Of a DNA stretch of 64,000 nucleotides, positions 46,917 to 56,118 are shown piece by piece. Where the stretch lies: positions 124,001 to 188,000 of the forward strand of contig NZ_JAKNRW010000002.1 of the NCBI RefSeq assembly GCF_023072615.1, in the 5' to 3' direction. The notes under the pieces were generated by a model. The model was not told where the DNA came from. It did not search any database and was given only the letters and a program-made list of their open reading frames with translations. Position 1 is the first letter of the stretch; every line of letters starts with the position of its first letter. Origin of the DNA: Pseudomonas violetae (GTDB lineage Bacteria; Pseudomonadota; Gammaproteobacteria; Pseudomonadales; Pseudomonadaceae). The translations under genes were made by a program, and so were the position numbers.

Positions 46917-47795
46917 ATGAGCGTAAAACTTCACGTCGAAGGATTCTTCGATTCTGCTACTAATACCGTCAGCTATCTTGTGTTGGATGAGGCCACCCAC
47001 CACTGCGCTTTGATAGATAGCGTACTGGATTACGATCCTAAATCCGGCCACACCGCCACAACGTCTGCCGACCTGTTGATTGCGAGGGTGAACGAACTCA
47101 ATGCGCGCGTCGACTGGATTCTCGAGACCCACGTCCACGCAGACCACCTGACGGCAGCGCCGTATCTGAAGGAAAGGCTCGGTGGAAAAATAGCGATCGG
47201 CAGCCAGATTTCGACGGTGCAGGAGGTGTTTGGCACTCTGTTCAATACAACTGGCGATATGGCCCGCGACGGGAGTCAGTTCGATCACCTGTTCGTCAAT
47301 GACGAGCCGTTCGCCATTGGCTCACTGCAATGCCGCGCGCTCCATACACCCGGCCATACCCCCGCCTGTATGACTTATGTGATCAGCGACGGAACCGAAA
47401 CGGCTGCATTCGTCGGCGACACTTTGTTTATGCCTGACTACGGTACTGCACGTTGTGACTTTCCCGGTGGAAATGCTCGCACGCTATTCCAGTCAATTAA
47501 CAAGGTGTTGAGCCTGCCGGCCAATACTTCGCTCTACATGTGCCACGACTATCAGCCGGGTGGCCGCGAAGTGCAATTCATCAGTACCGTTGCCGACCAG
47601 CGCGCCCACAACGTTCACGTCCGTAACGGTATCAGTGAGCAGGCGTTTGTGGCGATGCGCACAAAGCGTGATGCATCGTTGGAGATGCCGACACTGATCC
47701 TGCCATCGGTTCAGGTCAACATGCGAGCTGGGCACTTGCCTGAGCCTGAAGCGAACGGAACGCGCTACCTGAAAATCCCGCTCAACGTCGCCTGA
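46917..47795 (+). CDS. Persulfide dioxygenase (ETHE1/Blh-like)
   Basis: Oxidises glutathione persulfide to sulfite with Fe(II). 292-residue metallo-beta-lactamase fold: THVHADHLT at 71-79 (His72, His74, Asp76, His77), LHTPGHTPACM with the next histidine, FVGDTLF with Asp and MCHDYQPGG with the last His. Unlike many bacterial Blh proteins it lacks a fused rhodanese; that type of domain is instead fused to the next gene, SQR. Controlled by the sigma-54 promoter at 46848. Confidence 0.92.
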   Translation: MSVKLHVEGFFDSATNTVSYLVLDEATHHCALIDSVLDYDPKSGHTATTSADLLIARVNELNARVDWILETHVHADHLTAAPYLKERLGGKIAIGSQISTVQEVFGTLFNTTGDMARDGSQFDHLFVNDEPFAIGSLQCRALHTPGHTPACMTYVISDGTETAAFVGDTLFMPDYGTARCDFPGGNARTLFQSINKVLSLPANTSLYMCHDYQPGGREVQFISTVADQRAHNVHVRNGISEQAFVAMRTKRDASLEMPTLILPSVQVNMRAGHLPEPEANGTRYLKIPLNVA

Positions 47796-47847
47796 CGTTG
47801 CATTCCCCAAAAAACGCATAAGAAAAATAACCATAACGGAGTCACTT

Positions 47848-49518
47848 ATGGACATTCGCCACCTTGCGCCCGGACTGTCGGTATCAGAACAGATTTTCCC
47901 CCACCAATTGGCTGAACTAAAAGAAGCCGGTTTTCGCAACATCGTGTGTAACCGTCCCGATGGCGAAGGCAGTGATCAGCCCTTGTTTGCCGAAATCAAA
48001 CGAGCCGCCGAAGCGGTCGGTATCGAGGCGCACTACCTTCCCGCAGAATCAGGCAAAGTCACTGACGAGCAAGGTATTGCCTTCGGCAAGCTCCTTGAAA
48101 CGCTGCCAAAACCAGTGTTGGCCTATTGCCGTTCCGGTATGCGCTCGACAACGATGTGGGCACTGTCACAAGCGGGCCAACAATCCCTGCCACACATCGT
48201 CGAGACGGCCAAAAAAGCCGGGTTCGATATGAAAGGCGTCATTCGCCGGATTGCGAATCAGGGGCGCACGCCGGTCGAAGTGGCTGAGGCGCAGCATACC
48301 GTGGTCATCATCGGGGGCGGTGCGGCAGGTATCGCGACTGCATCCAGTTTACTGGCGCGAGATCCGGGACTCGACGTTGCCATAATCGACCCTGCAGATG
48401 TGCACTACTACCAGCCTGGCTGGACACTTGTCGGCTGTGGCGTTTTCAATGCCCCCCAAACTGCCCGCACGATGGGCACGACCATCCCCCGCGGTGTGCA
48501 TTGGATCAAGTCGGCGGTCGCTGCTTTCGAACCCGAGAGAAATGCCGTCATTCTTGATGGATGCCGAGTCGTCAAATACGAGCAATTGATCGTGTGCCCT
48601 GGCCTGAAGCTCAATTGGGATGCCATCGAGGGGTTGTCGGACACCCTGGGGCGCAACGGCGTGACTTCAAACTACCTGTATCACCTTGCCCCCTATACAT
48701 GGGAACTGGTGCAGCAACTGCGTAGTGGCCGAGCCCTTTTCACCCAACCGCCCATGCCGATCAAATGTGCCGGTGCACCGCAAAAAGCGATGTACTTATC
48801 TGCCGATCATTGGAAACGTGCCGGTGTATTGGACAAAGTCGAGATCGAGTTTTGCAGCGCCGGCGCGGTGCTGTTCGGAGTTCCCGATTATGTGCCCGCA
48901 CTGATGGAATACATCACGGCTTATGGTATCGACCTGAATTTTGGCCACACACTCACCCGCGTGGACGGACCCGCGCGCACTGCAACATTCAACTGCGTTA
49001 ATCCGGATGGCAGCGCCCATCTGGTTACTCGTGACTTCGATCTACTTCATGTGGTTCCACCGCAGATTGCCCCTGATTTTGTGAGGGTCAGCCCTCTCGC
49101 TGACGCGGCTGGCTGGATTGATGTCGACCCTGCCACTTTGCGTCATAAAACCTGGGAAAATATTCACGCGCTGGGAGACGCTGCCAACTCCAGCAACGCC
49201 AAAACCGCCGCCGCAGCACGCAAACAGGCACCAGTCGTTGCCCATAACGTGTTGACTGCAATGGGTAAAGCAAAAGGCAGCGCCCATTACGACGGCTACG
49301 GCTCCTGCCCCCTGACGGTTGAGCGCGGAAAAATCGTATTGGCCGAGTTCACCTATGGCGGCAAGGTCTCCCCCAGCTTTCCATCCTGGCTGATTGACGG
49401 TACCCGTCCATCAAGGCTGGCATGGCTGCTCAAAGAGCGAATTCTTCCACCGCTGTATTGGAAGGGAATGCTCAAGGGTCATGAGTGGATGGCGAAACCT
49501 GAATTGGCTGACGTATGA
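47848..49518 (+). CDS. DUF442 phosphatase/sulfurtransferase-like domain fused to sulfide:quinone oxidoreductase
   Basis: 556 residues. Residues 1-110 are a DUF442 (BLH-type) domain with the catalytic loop YCRSGMRST, Cys94. From about 150 the flavoprotein begins (VVIIGGGAAGIATASSLL); redox cysteines of SQR are likely Cys197 (LVGCGVF) and Cys307 (IKCAGAPQK). It passes sulfide electrons to quinone, giving persulfide for the upstream dioxygenase; the DUF442 cysteine may shuttle sulfur. GGAG precedes the start. Second gene of the FisR-controlled operon. Confidence 0.88.
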   Translation: MDIRHLAPGLSVSEQIFPHQLAELKEAGFRNIVCNRPDGEGSDQPLFAEIKRAAEAVGIEAHYLPAESGKVTDEQGIAFGKLLETLPKPVLAYCRSGMRSTTMWALSQAGQQSLPHIVETAKKAGFDMKGVIRRIANQGRTPVEVAEAQHTVVIIGGGAAGIATASSLLARDPGLDVAIIDPADVHYYQPGWTLVGCGVFNAPQTARTMGTTIPRGVHWIKSAVAAFEPERNAVILDGCRVVKYEQLIVCPGLKLNWDAIEGLSDTLGRNGVTSNYLYHLAPYTWELVQQLRSGRALFTQPPMPIKCAGAPQKAMYLSADHWKRAGVLDKVEIEFCSAGAVLFGVPDYVPALMEYITAYGIDLNFGHTLTRVDGPARTATFNCVNPDGSAHLVTRDFDLLHVVPPQIAPDFVRVSPLADAAGWIDVDPATLRHKTWENIHALGDAANSSNAKTAAAARKQAPVVAHNVLTAMGKAKGSAHYDGYGSCPLTVERGKIVLAEFTYGGKVSPSFPSWLIDGTRPSRLAWLLKERILPPLYWKGMLKGHEWMAKPELADV

Positions 49519-49546
49519 AATCAGGCCTGAACACAAGGAGACTCAG

Positions 49547-50350
49547 ATGATCGTCGTCTTACTGCTCGGGCTTACTGTTGGAGTCATTCTGGCTCTGACC
49601 GGCGCCGGAGGGGGAATACTGGCTGTGCCGCTCCTGGTGTTTGGAGTGGGCATGAGCATGGCCGATGCAGGACCAATTGGTCTACTGGCTGTCGGTTTAG
49701 CCGCGACCCTGGGTGCCGTAATGGGCCTCAAAAACGGCACTGTCCGCTACAAAGCTGCGCTTTTAATTGCAGGAGCAGGGATCGTATGTTCTCCACTTGG
49801 CCTTTGGCTGGCGCAGCGCACGCCTAACCGTCCGTTGACGATCATGTTTGCCTTGGTCCTGATGTACGTCGCGTTCCGGGTATTTCAACGATCGTTACCC
49901 CCCTCCAAGTCGAAGATAGCCGTCACATCCAAACCACCGCCTTGCCTATTGGACGTCAATAGAGGAAAGCTAAACTGGACTGCCCCGTGTGCATGGGCAC
50001 TTACCTTTTCGGGCATTGTCGCAGGCGGACTTTCTGGTTTACTCGGCGTGGGTGGTGGTTTTGTGATGGTGCCGGCGCTCCAGCGATATACCAATTTGAC
50101 AGCGCAGTCAGTGCTTTCCACGTCTCTGGCCGTGATTGCGCTGGTTTCAATTTCCGGCGTTGCTGCAAGCTCTGCAGCTGGGCACTTGCAGTGGACAGTT
50201 GCCATTCCGTTTTCCATTGGAGCATTGGTTGGAATGGTGTGCGGGCGTCTGATCGCGACCCGGCTGGAGGGTCCACACTTACAAAAAGGGTTTGCCGCTG
50301 TTTCTATGGTGGTAGCGCTCGCCTTGCTGGTAAAGGCTGTTGGGTCGTGA
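49547..50350 (+). CDS. TauE/SafE-family sulfite exporter
   Basis: 267 residues from the ATG at 49547 (AAGGAG site). Two TauE/SafE repeats: GAGGGILAVPLLVFG near the start and GLLGVGGGFVMVPAL in the second half; about eight helices. It would expel sulfite, the product of persulfide oxidation, or an organosulfonate. Cotranscribed with SQR (28-base gap). Confidence 0.9.
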   Translation: MIVVLLLGLTVGVILALTGAGGGILAVPLLVFGVGMSMADAGPIGLLAVGLAATLGAVMGLKNGTVRYKAALLIAGAGIVCSPLGLWLAQRTPNRPLTIMFALVLMYVAFRVFQRSLPPSKSKIAVTSKPPPCLLDVNRGKLNWTAPCAWALTFSGIVAGGLSGLLGVGGGFVMVPALQRYTNLTAQSVLSTSLAVIALVSISGVAASSAAGHLQWTVAIPFSIGALVGMVCGRLIATRLEGPHLQKGFAAVSMVVALALLVKAVGS

Positions 50351-50495
50351 GCAGGAGCCATCCACTTCCAGGACTGCCCAGCCTCGCCTATCGGGAGTCA
50401 CGGTTGGGGATACAGCAACCGACTCTCTCTCAGCAGCCCGCCGCATTGGCAGTCATCCAAACCTTGTATCAACAATTTTGCGCAGGAGAAGGCTC

Positions 50496-50936
50496 ATGAA
50501 TGTCGACTGGATCCACTTCACTCCCTGGTCATCCCTTGCAGGTGGCGCGTTGATTGGCCTGGCGGCCAGTCTCTTCGTCGTTGCCAACGGGCGTATCGCA
50601 GGCATCAGCGGTCTGATCGGCAGTCTGTTACAGCGTGGGAGCGAGGGAGTGAGCGAGAAAGCCCTTTTCCTCCTGGGCTTGCTCATCGCGCCGCTTCTAT
50701 GGGGGTTGTTCGCCACGCTGCCGCAGATTGAGTTCCAGAGTGGATGGCTCGCACTGATCGTGGCCGGTTTATTGGTGGGCATCGGCACACGGTACGGTTC
50801 AGGTTGCACCAGTGGCCATGGGGTGTGCGGTCTATCACGCCTCTCGCCGCGATCAATGGTCGCCACTGTGTGTTTCATGCTCAGTGGTTTCGCCACAGTG
50901 TTTGTCTTGCGTCATCTTCTGGGGGGTTGGACATGA
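50496..50936 (+). CDS. YeeE/YedE-family membrane protein, first half
   Basis: 146 residues with AGGAGAAGG before ATG 50496. Four helices; the pair motif GTRYGSGCTSGHGVCGLSR carries the conserved cysteines of sulfur-species transport in YeeE (thiosulfate uptake). The gene ends in ATGA overlap with its partner. Confidence 0.88.
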   Translation: MNVDWIHFTPWSSLAGGALIGLAASLFVVANGRIAGISGLIGSLLQRGSEGVSEKALFLLGLLIAPLLWGLFATLPQIEFQSGWLALIVAGLLVGIGTRYGSGCTSGHGVCGLSRLSPRSMVATVCFMLSGFATVFVLRHLLGGWT

Positions 50937-51352
50937 TCAAACTGAGTGCATTCATCGCTGGTTTGCTATTCGGCTTAGGTCTGCTTCTGGCAGGCATGGC
51001 CAACCCGAGCAAAGTACTCGCTTTCCTGGATTTAACCGGTGCCTGGGATCCTTCCTTGGCGTTGGTCATGGTCGGGGCAATTGGTATAGCTGTTGGGCCG
51101 CTAACCTGGGCGCGCCAACAATCCACTTCGCTGCTGGGAAGGCCAATGCAGCTACCGATCAAACGTGAGTTGGACCGGCGCTTGATTGGCGGGAGCCTGT
51201 TGTTCGGCATCGGCTGGGGAGTAGCGGGCATCTGTCCTGGCCCCGCAGTGGCAATTCTGCTGACGGGAAGCTGGCAAGTGATCGTGTTCATGTTGGCCAT
51301 GCTGGCCGGCATGTTGTTGTTCACCGCGCTGGAGAGCCGGCGCAACCATTGA
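50933..51352 (+). CDS. YeeE/YedE-family membrane protein (DUF6691), second half
   Basis: 139 residues, four helices, starting within the stop of the preceding half. The GIGWGVAGICPGPA stretch provides the second conserved cysteine. Together the two genes equal one full YeeE/YedE transporter; such split pairs are standard in BigR/Blh-type sulfide clusters. Confidence 0.88.
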   Translation: MIKLSAFIAGLLFGLGLLLAGMANPSKVLAFLDLTGAWDPSLALVMVGAIGIAVGPLTWARQQSTSLLGRPMQLPIKRELDRRLIGGSLLFGIGWGVAGICPGPAVAILLTGSWQVIVFMLAMLAGMLLFTALESRRNH

Positions 51353-51365
51353 TCGGGAGATCGCC

Positions 51366-51548
51366 ATGAAAGCCAATATCGGAACAATTGACCGTAGCTT
51401 GCGCATTTGTGCAGGGCTGCTTTTCATTGCCCTCAGTCTGACCGGTGTGATCGGCTGGTGGGGCTGGATCGGCTTAGTGCCACTGGCTACTGCCATTTTC
51501 CGTGTCTGCCCCCTCTACACGTTCCTGGGAATCAAAACGTGTAATTGA
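51366..51548 (+). CDS. DUF2892 membrane protein
   Basis: 60 residues with two membrane helices and the N-terminal MKANIGTIDRSLRI-type opening and CPLYTFLGI-TC end of DUF2892 (YgaP C-terminal-like). 13 bases after the YeeE half; often joined to rhodanese in other bacteria. Last gene of the sulfur operon. Confidence 0.85.
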   Translation: MKANIGTIDRSLRICAGLLFIALSLTGVIGWWGWIGLVPLATAIFRVCPLYTFLGIKTCN

Positions 51549-51658
51549 CCGACACCGTTGGAAAAAGATGAGGACGTTTGGCGGGCCGGAATTCAAAGGC
51601 GGGTGACAGCTTCGGCCCAGAGTTCGATGACAGGCAGCCAGATCAAAGCGTGAGCAGG

Positions 51659-52342
51659 CTAGCGCTGCGGCGACAAATCATGCCTACGATCCTGGTCACG
51701 ATCTATCTCAACCGAAACTTCGCCTACGGGGCAGCGAAGGACTCTATAAATCTCAGAAATCACGTGCATCGTTGCGTCTTCAATTGTTCCCTCATTACGG
51801 CATAAAACCCAGCCATGATCTGCAACCGCTCGCTCGAACGCCTTGGTACAAGCGACATGTTCTTCCAGCTTATGGATCACAGTACTGCTCAGCCCGCGCC
51901 GTCGTGCCGCAGCCCTCGCCCATGAGATATCTGGGGCGGTGACAACCCCGACATTCAGGTCTGGCACTCGTACGTTTCGATCAATGTTCAACTGGAGAAT
52001 TTCTGCAAACGGGACTATCCGGCGAAACGCGGCATCAGACGGATACCAGCGGTCGATCAAGATGATGCTGCCTGGTGGCTGTTTAGCGAGCACATGCTGG
52101 GAGATCCAGGCACGGCTATCCGCAAAGCGCTCACAAACCGCCAACTCCAACTCCCGAGTGGGATTTCTCACGAGTGTGTTAACGAGGGCCATTGTTTCCC
52201 CCCTATAGGGATCGCTTTTACTCTCGCAAAGCCGAATCACCTTTTTGTTATCTGCCCTCAGTACTTTCGTAACGGCCTCCAACAGTGTGGTTTTGCCGGT
52301 CCCCTTGGGCCCATCGAGAGAAACAAACAGCGCACGATTCAT
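51659..52342 (-). CDS. dTMP-kinase-like P-loop nucleotide kinase
   Basis: 227 residues. Walker A DGPKGTGKTT at 10-19; DRWYPSD (about 105-111) corresponds to the DRY/DRS motif of thymidylate and deoxynucleoside kinases, and a basic RAAARRRG segment to the LID. The C-terminal part, about 200-227, is acidic and basic mixed, not of the family. It is a second, orphan copy (housekeeping tmk lies elsewhere, by family knowledge). Base composition is a little lower in GC than its neighbours, and it stands between unrelated operons, suggesting transfer. A kinase of a different substrate is equally possible. Confidence 0.7.
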   Translation of the reverse strand: MNRALFVSLDGPKGTGKTTLLEAVTKVLRADNKKVIRLCESKSDPYRGETMALVNTLVRNPTRELELAVCERFADSRAWISQHVLAKQPPGSIILIDRWYPSDAAFRRIVPFAEILQLNIDRNVRVPDLNVGVVTAPDISWARAAARRRGLSSTVIHKLEEHVACTKAFERAVADHGWVLCRNEGTIEDATMHVISEIYRVLRCPVGEVSVEIDRDQDRRHDLSPQR

Positions 52343-52605
52343 TCTTCAAATAACGATTGATATACGGTTTTTTTGCCCGGCTCGTTCGCTGGAACCGCTT
52401 GGCGCGACTAGGCGAATCGAGTGGAGGGTCCTTATGAAGGAACACACTCTAATCCAGTTTCTGGCTAATGGGTCTCAGAATCCTGGTTATGGCCGCTTAT
52501 GAACATCGGTCATCGCCCAAACAAGCTGTTCAGATCGATGGGTGCTGCTAACGCTTTACCCAGTAAAGTGACACAAAAACGCTGCGATACCACTCTCGAT
52601 GGAAT

Positions 52606-53997
52606 TCATGTTCTTGCTGCGTTGCCAGTCCAGCCACGAAAAATTTCCAGCGTAGCGCGCAACCCTGAGGGGGTGCGATTCTCTAATCGGACCTGCCCGC
52701 CCAGGCGATCGGCAATCGCCTGGACGATGTTCAACCCCAGGCCCGCACCCTGATCATTTCCGCGGCTGTAGAAGCGTTCGAACAGCCGATCGCGGTCCTC
52801 CTCATTGATCCCCGGCCCCTCATCCTCGACAGACAGTTCGTAGTGATCGGCTTTTTTATTCAGCCTGACGGTAATCAAGCCATTCTTGGGGGAGAAGTTT
52901 GCGGCGTTGGTCACCAAATTGTTCAGGGCGATATCGATGGCAGCAGAGTCGACTCTGACAGGACCGATTTCGTCGCTGACATCGAAGGCCAGTTCGAGCC
53001 CCTTGTTCAACAACCAGGGTGTCAACTGAACCAGGCTGGCGCGCACAGTGGCAACCAGATCAATGGTTGGGGATGCGGGTATCGCCGATTGAGGTTCAAG
53101 TCGGGCCATGGTCAGCAATTGGTTGACTAGTCGGCTGGCACGGTCAACCCCGGCGATCAAATGTTCAAGGGATTCACGGCGATCCTCTTCACTCCCCGCC
53201 TCCATCAGGTTCTGTGCATGGACCCTGAGCACCGCTAATGGCGTACGCATTTCATGGGCGGCATCCGCGATAAAACGCCGCTCGCGGCCCATGACTTCCT
53301 GAATCTGCGCAAGCATACGATTGAGCGCTGCTTGCATCGGTTCGAGTTCACTGGGCAGCGGGGTCAGTTGCAGCGGCTCCAGCGAGCCGCTGTGCCGAGC
53401 CCGCAGCCTCGCCGCCATATCGGCCAGGGGCTTGAGGCCCCAGCCAATGGCCAGCCACACCATCGCCGCGAGAATCAGGCTACCCAGGACATTGGGCAAC
53501 AGGGTATGGCGAAGGATGCGGTCCACCAGGTCGGAACGCACATCGTCCCGTTCGCCCACCCAGATCCGCACATCAGTTTGTTTGTCTTCCAGCATGAATG
53601 CCCGCCATTGGCGGTTTTTCAGATCCACCACATCGCTGAACCCTGGCGTGCCTGGCGGTGTGCCGAAAGACGGCGCGCTGGCGGTGTGCACCAGTACTTG
53701 GCCCTGACGATTCCAGACCTGAAAGGCAATCTTGCTTTCATAAGGATGTCCATCGACCTTGGGCACCGCTTCGCCCAAGGCTTTATTGAACGCTTGATAG
53801 AGTTCGGCGTGTTCCTTGCTGGCCAGCGGCATGCGCATCACACCCTGCAGCAGCCGGGCGTTTTGGGCAAGTTGGGCGTCGTAGATTTCGGCAATTTCGT
53901 GGTTGCTGTCGTTCCAGTTCAATACGCTGATCACCGCCAGACCGGCGAGCATCAGGCCGATGATCAACGTCAGGGTGCGGCGCCGAATGGACATCAT
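52606..53997 (-). CDS. Sensor histidine kinase (QseC-like)
   Basis: 463 residues: helix 8-25, periplasmic domain of about 140 residues, second helix at 168-188, HAMP, HisKA with His248 in ADAAHEMRTPL and HATPase (NNLVTNAANFSP, GAGLGLNIV). Last gene of the seven-gene operon; its ATG overlaps the regulator's stop. Confidence 0.9.
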   Translation of the reverse strand: MMSIRRRTLTLIIGLMLAGLAVISVLNWNDSNHEIAEIYDAQLAQNARLLQGVMRMPLASKEHAELYQAFNKALGEAVPKVDGHPYESKIAFQVWNRQGQVLVHTASAPSFGTPPGTPGFSDVVDLKNRQWRAFMLEDKQTDVRIWVGERDDVRSDLVDRILRHTLLPNVLGSLILAAMVWLAIGWGLKPLADMAARLRARHSGSLEPLQLTPLPSELEPMQAALNRMLAQIQEVMGRERRFIADAAHEMRTPLAVLRVHAQNLMEAGSEEDRRESLEHLIAGVDRASRLVNQLLTMARLEPQSAIPASPTIDLVATVRASLVQLTPWLLNKGLELAFDVSDEIGPVRVDSAAIDIALNNLVTNAANFSPKNGLITVRLNKKADHYELSVEDEGPGINEEDRDRLFERFYSRGNDQGAGLGLNIVQAIADRLGGQVRLENRTPSGLRATLEIFRGWTGNAART

Positions 53998-54656
53998 CGA
54001 CGCTCCTCCACCAAATAACCGACGCCGCGAATAGTACGGATCAGGTCAGTTGAGAACTTCTTGCGCAGGTGATGGATGTGCACTTCCAGGGTGTTGCTTT
54101 CGGCTTCCTCGTTCCAGCCGTACAGCAACTGCATCAAGTGATCGCGGGTCATGACCCGGCCGGGTGGGGACAGTAATTCGTGGAGCAGTTGATACTCCTT
54201 GGGCGTCAGCGCCACCGGTTCGCCCAGATAGCTGACTTGCTGGGTGCCCGGATTGAGGCTGATGCCGGCGTGTTCGATGAGCATCTGTGCACGACCGGCA
54301 CTGCGCCGCAACAAGGCCCGTAGACGCGCCTTGAGTTCGGCCAGATCAAAGGGTTTGATCAGGTAATCGTCGGCCCCGGCATCCAGCCCCGCGATACGGT
54401 CGTCGGTGGCGTCCCGCGCCGTGAGGATCAGCACGGGCAGGTTGGAGCCGCTGTCACGCAGGCGACGCAACACTTCCAGCCCGTCCATGCGCGGCAGGCC
54501 GAGGTCGAGCACTGCCAGGTCAAAGGATTCGCTGAGAAGTGCATGCAAGGCGCTGCTACCGTCCTGCAACCAGTCGACGGTATACCCTTCGCGGCCCAGG
54601 GCTTGATGAATGCCTTCACCCAGAGCCACGTCATCCTCAATCAGTAATAAGCGCAC
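53994..54656 (-). CDS. OmpR-family response regulator (QseB/PmrA-like)
   Basis: 220 residues: receiver with Asp51 (LAVLDLGLPRMDG), Lys in LIKPFD, and winged helix ending SNTLEVHIHHLRKKF. It lies 11 bases after the TPR gene and overlaps the kinase. Having its own regulator at the end of the operon fits autoregulation through the paired motifs upstream of the first gene. Confidence 0.92.
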   Translation of the reverse strand: MRLLLIEDDVALGEGIHQALGREGYTVDWLQDGSSALHALLSESFDLAVLDLGLPRMDGLEVLRRLRDSGSNLPVLILTARDATDDRIAGLDAGADDYLIKPFDLAELKARLRALLRRSAGRAQMLIEHAGISLNPGTQQVSYLGEPVALTPKEYQLLHELLSPPGRVMTRDHLMQLLYGWNEEAESNTLEVHIHHLRKKFSTDLIRTIRGVGYLVEERR

Positions 54657-54667
54657 ACAGACTCCTG

Positions 54668-55312
54668 TCAGTCGAGTTTCTTGTTCACGTCCACCAGCAA
54701 CGCCTGGATCTCTTTGCGCCGTCCCACATCGGCGGTTTCCCGTCCAGGCCTAGGGTCTGCCTGCAGGGCTTTTTGTAGCGCGCCCCGGGCTTCGCTGTAG
54801 CGTTTTTGACGGTAGAGGTGATCTCCCCAGAAGTACAGACTATCGATGCCGTTCGGGTTGAGTTGCAAGGCCTGTTTGAGCAATTGTTCGGCCTTGTCGG
54901 CGTCGCCGAAACCGATTGGCCAGCCTGGCACGCGGTCGTACAGTGCGCCAAGGCTGGTGTAGGCCGAGCCTTGCAAGGCTTTTGGGTCCAGCGCCAGGGC
55001 TTTCTCCAGATCGACTTTTGCATCCTTGACCTTGCTCAATGCGCCGAGCCCCCCCTTTGCTCCGGCCCAACTGCTGGTGACGATACCGGACCAGATCCAG
55101 GCTTCGGCCACCGACTGGCGTTCGCGAGTGAACGCCGATGCCTGGACGGCGAGCTGTTCAAAAGCGGCAGTGCGTTGATCCGCGGGCACTTCGTATTGAA
55201 TGTGCGCCCAGCTTTGCTGGATGCCAGTGAGACGTTGTTGATCGGCGGCGTCAAGCGCCCAGACGTTTGCGCTCAAGGCGCCCATCAACAAGCACGCAAA
55301 TATTTTTTTCAT
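54668..55312 (-). CDS. Exported TPR-type protein
   Basis: 214 residues: signal peptide MKKIFACLLMGALSANVWA, then an alpha-helical body with TPR-like repeats (AYTSLGALYDRVP, NPNGIDSLYFWGDHLYRQK, KRYSEARGALQKALQADP). Similar to TRAP-transporter TatT-like proteins. It may act as periplasmic adaptor. ATGA overlap with the SDR gene. Confidence 0.8.
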   Translation of the reverse strand: MKKIFACLLMGALSANVWALDAADQQRLTGIQQSWAHIQYEVPADQRTAAFEQLAVQASAFTRERQSVAEAWIWSGIVTSSWAGAKGGLGALSKVKDAKVDLEKALALDPKALQGSAYTSLGALYDRVPGWPIGFGDADKAEQLLKQALQLNPNGIDSLYFWGDHLYRQKRYSEARGALQKALQADPRPGRETADVGRRKEIQALLVDVNKKLD

Positions 55313-56118
55313 GGCTTGAGGTTCTCGTTATCAGACTTCTGACTCAGGCGTCGGATCAGTGGCAGCTGCTTGCGCAGGCCGCGATCCACCAGGTTGGGCA
55401 ACAGGCTGTTCAGCCGTACGAAAAAGCGTTCCGGCCAGCCCATGTACAAGTCGCGGTGATCACCGGCAATGGCATGCATCACCGCCGAGGCGACTTTTTG
55501 CGGGTCATCGACGTTGGATTTGAGGGCATCATTCAAGGCCTGCGCCGCCGCGCTGTTCATGCTGGTGCGGGTGGCCCGCGGGGCCACGTACAAAACGCCG
55601 ACCCGGGTGTCGGCGAGTTCCCGACGCAGGGCTTCGGAAAACCCCCGCAGGGCAAACTTGGTGGCGCAATAGCTGGCGTAGCCGGGGTAACCGATGGAGC
55701 CGTAGGTCGAGCCGACGTTGACCACCATGGCGCTTTCAGCCTGCTTGAGCAGCGGCAGTAATAACTTGGTCAGGCAGATCGGCGCGCTGATGTTCACCGC
55801 CAGCATGGCGTTGATTTCGCTGTCATCAAGCTGTTCAAGCATGGCGAAATGATTGACCCCGGCGGCATTGATCAGCAGGTTGAGGCCGTCGAAGGCTTCG
55901 GCGGCGGCCAGTACTTTGCGGCGGTCGGCGAGGAACGTCAGGTCGGCGCCGACCCAGGACAACTGCTGCGGATAGCGTTTGAGCAAAGGCACCAACGGTT
56001 CCCGATGCCGGGCCACTGCCAATACCTTGGCTCCACTGGCACACAGGGCAGTGGTGATTGCCAGGCCGATGCCGCCACTGGCGCCAGTCAGCACTACGCG
56101 AGCTTCAGACAGCCGCAT
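55309..56118 (-). CDS. Short-chain dehydrogenase/reductase
   Basis: 269 residues from the ATG at 56118. Nucleotide-binding TGASGGIG, NAAG at about 83, and catalytic Ser-Tyr-Lys (GSTYGSIGYPGYASYCATK). Reduces a carbonyl or oxidises an alcohol, presumably on the intermediate made in this operon. Start overlaps the diiron protein gene by 14 bases. Confidence 0.88.
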   Translation of the reverse strand: MRLSEARVVLTGASGGIGLAITTALCASGAKVLAVARHREPLVPLLKRYPQQLSWVGADLTFLADRRKVLAAAEAFDGLNLLINAAGVNHFAMLEQLDDSEINAMLAVNISAPICLTKLLLPLLKQAESAMVVNVGSTYGSIGYPGYASYCATKFALRGFSEALRRELADTRVGVLYVAPRATRTSMNSAAAQALNDALKSNVDDPQKVASAVMHAIAGDHRDLYMGWPERFFVRLNSLLPNLVDRGLRKQLPLIRRLSQKSDNENLKP

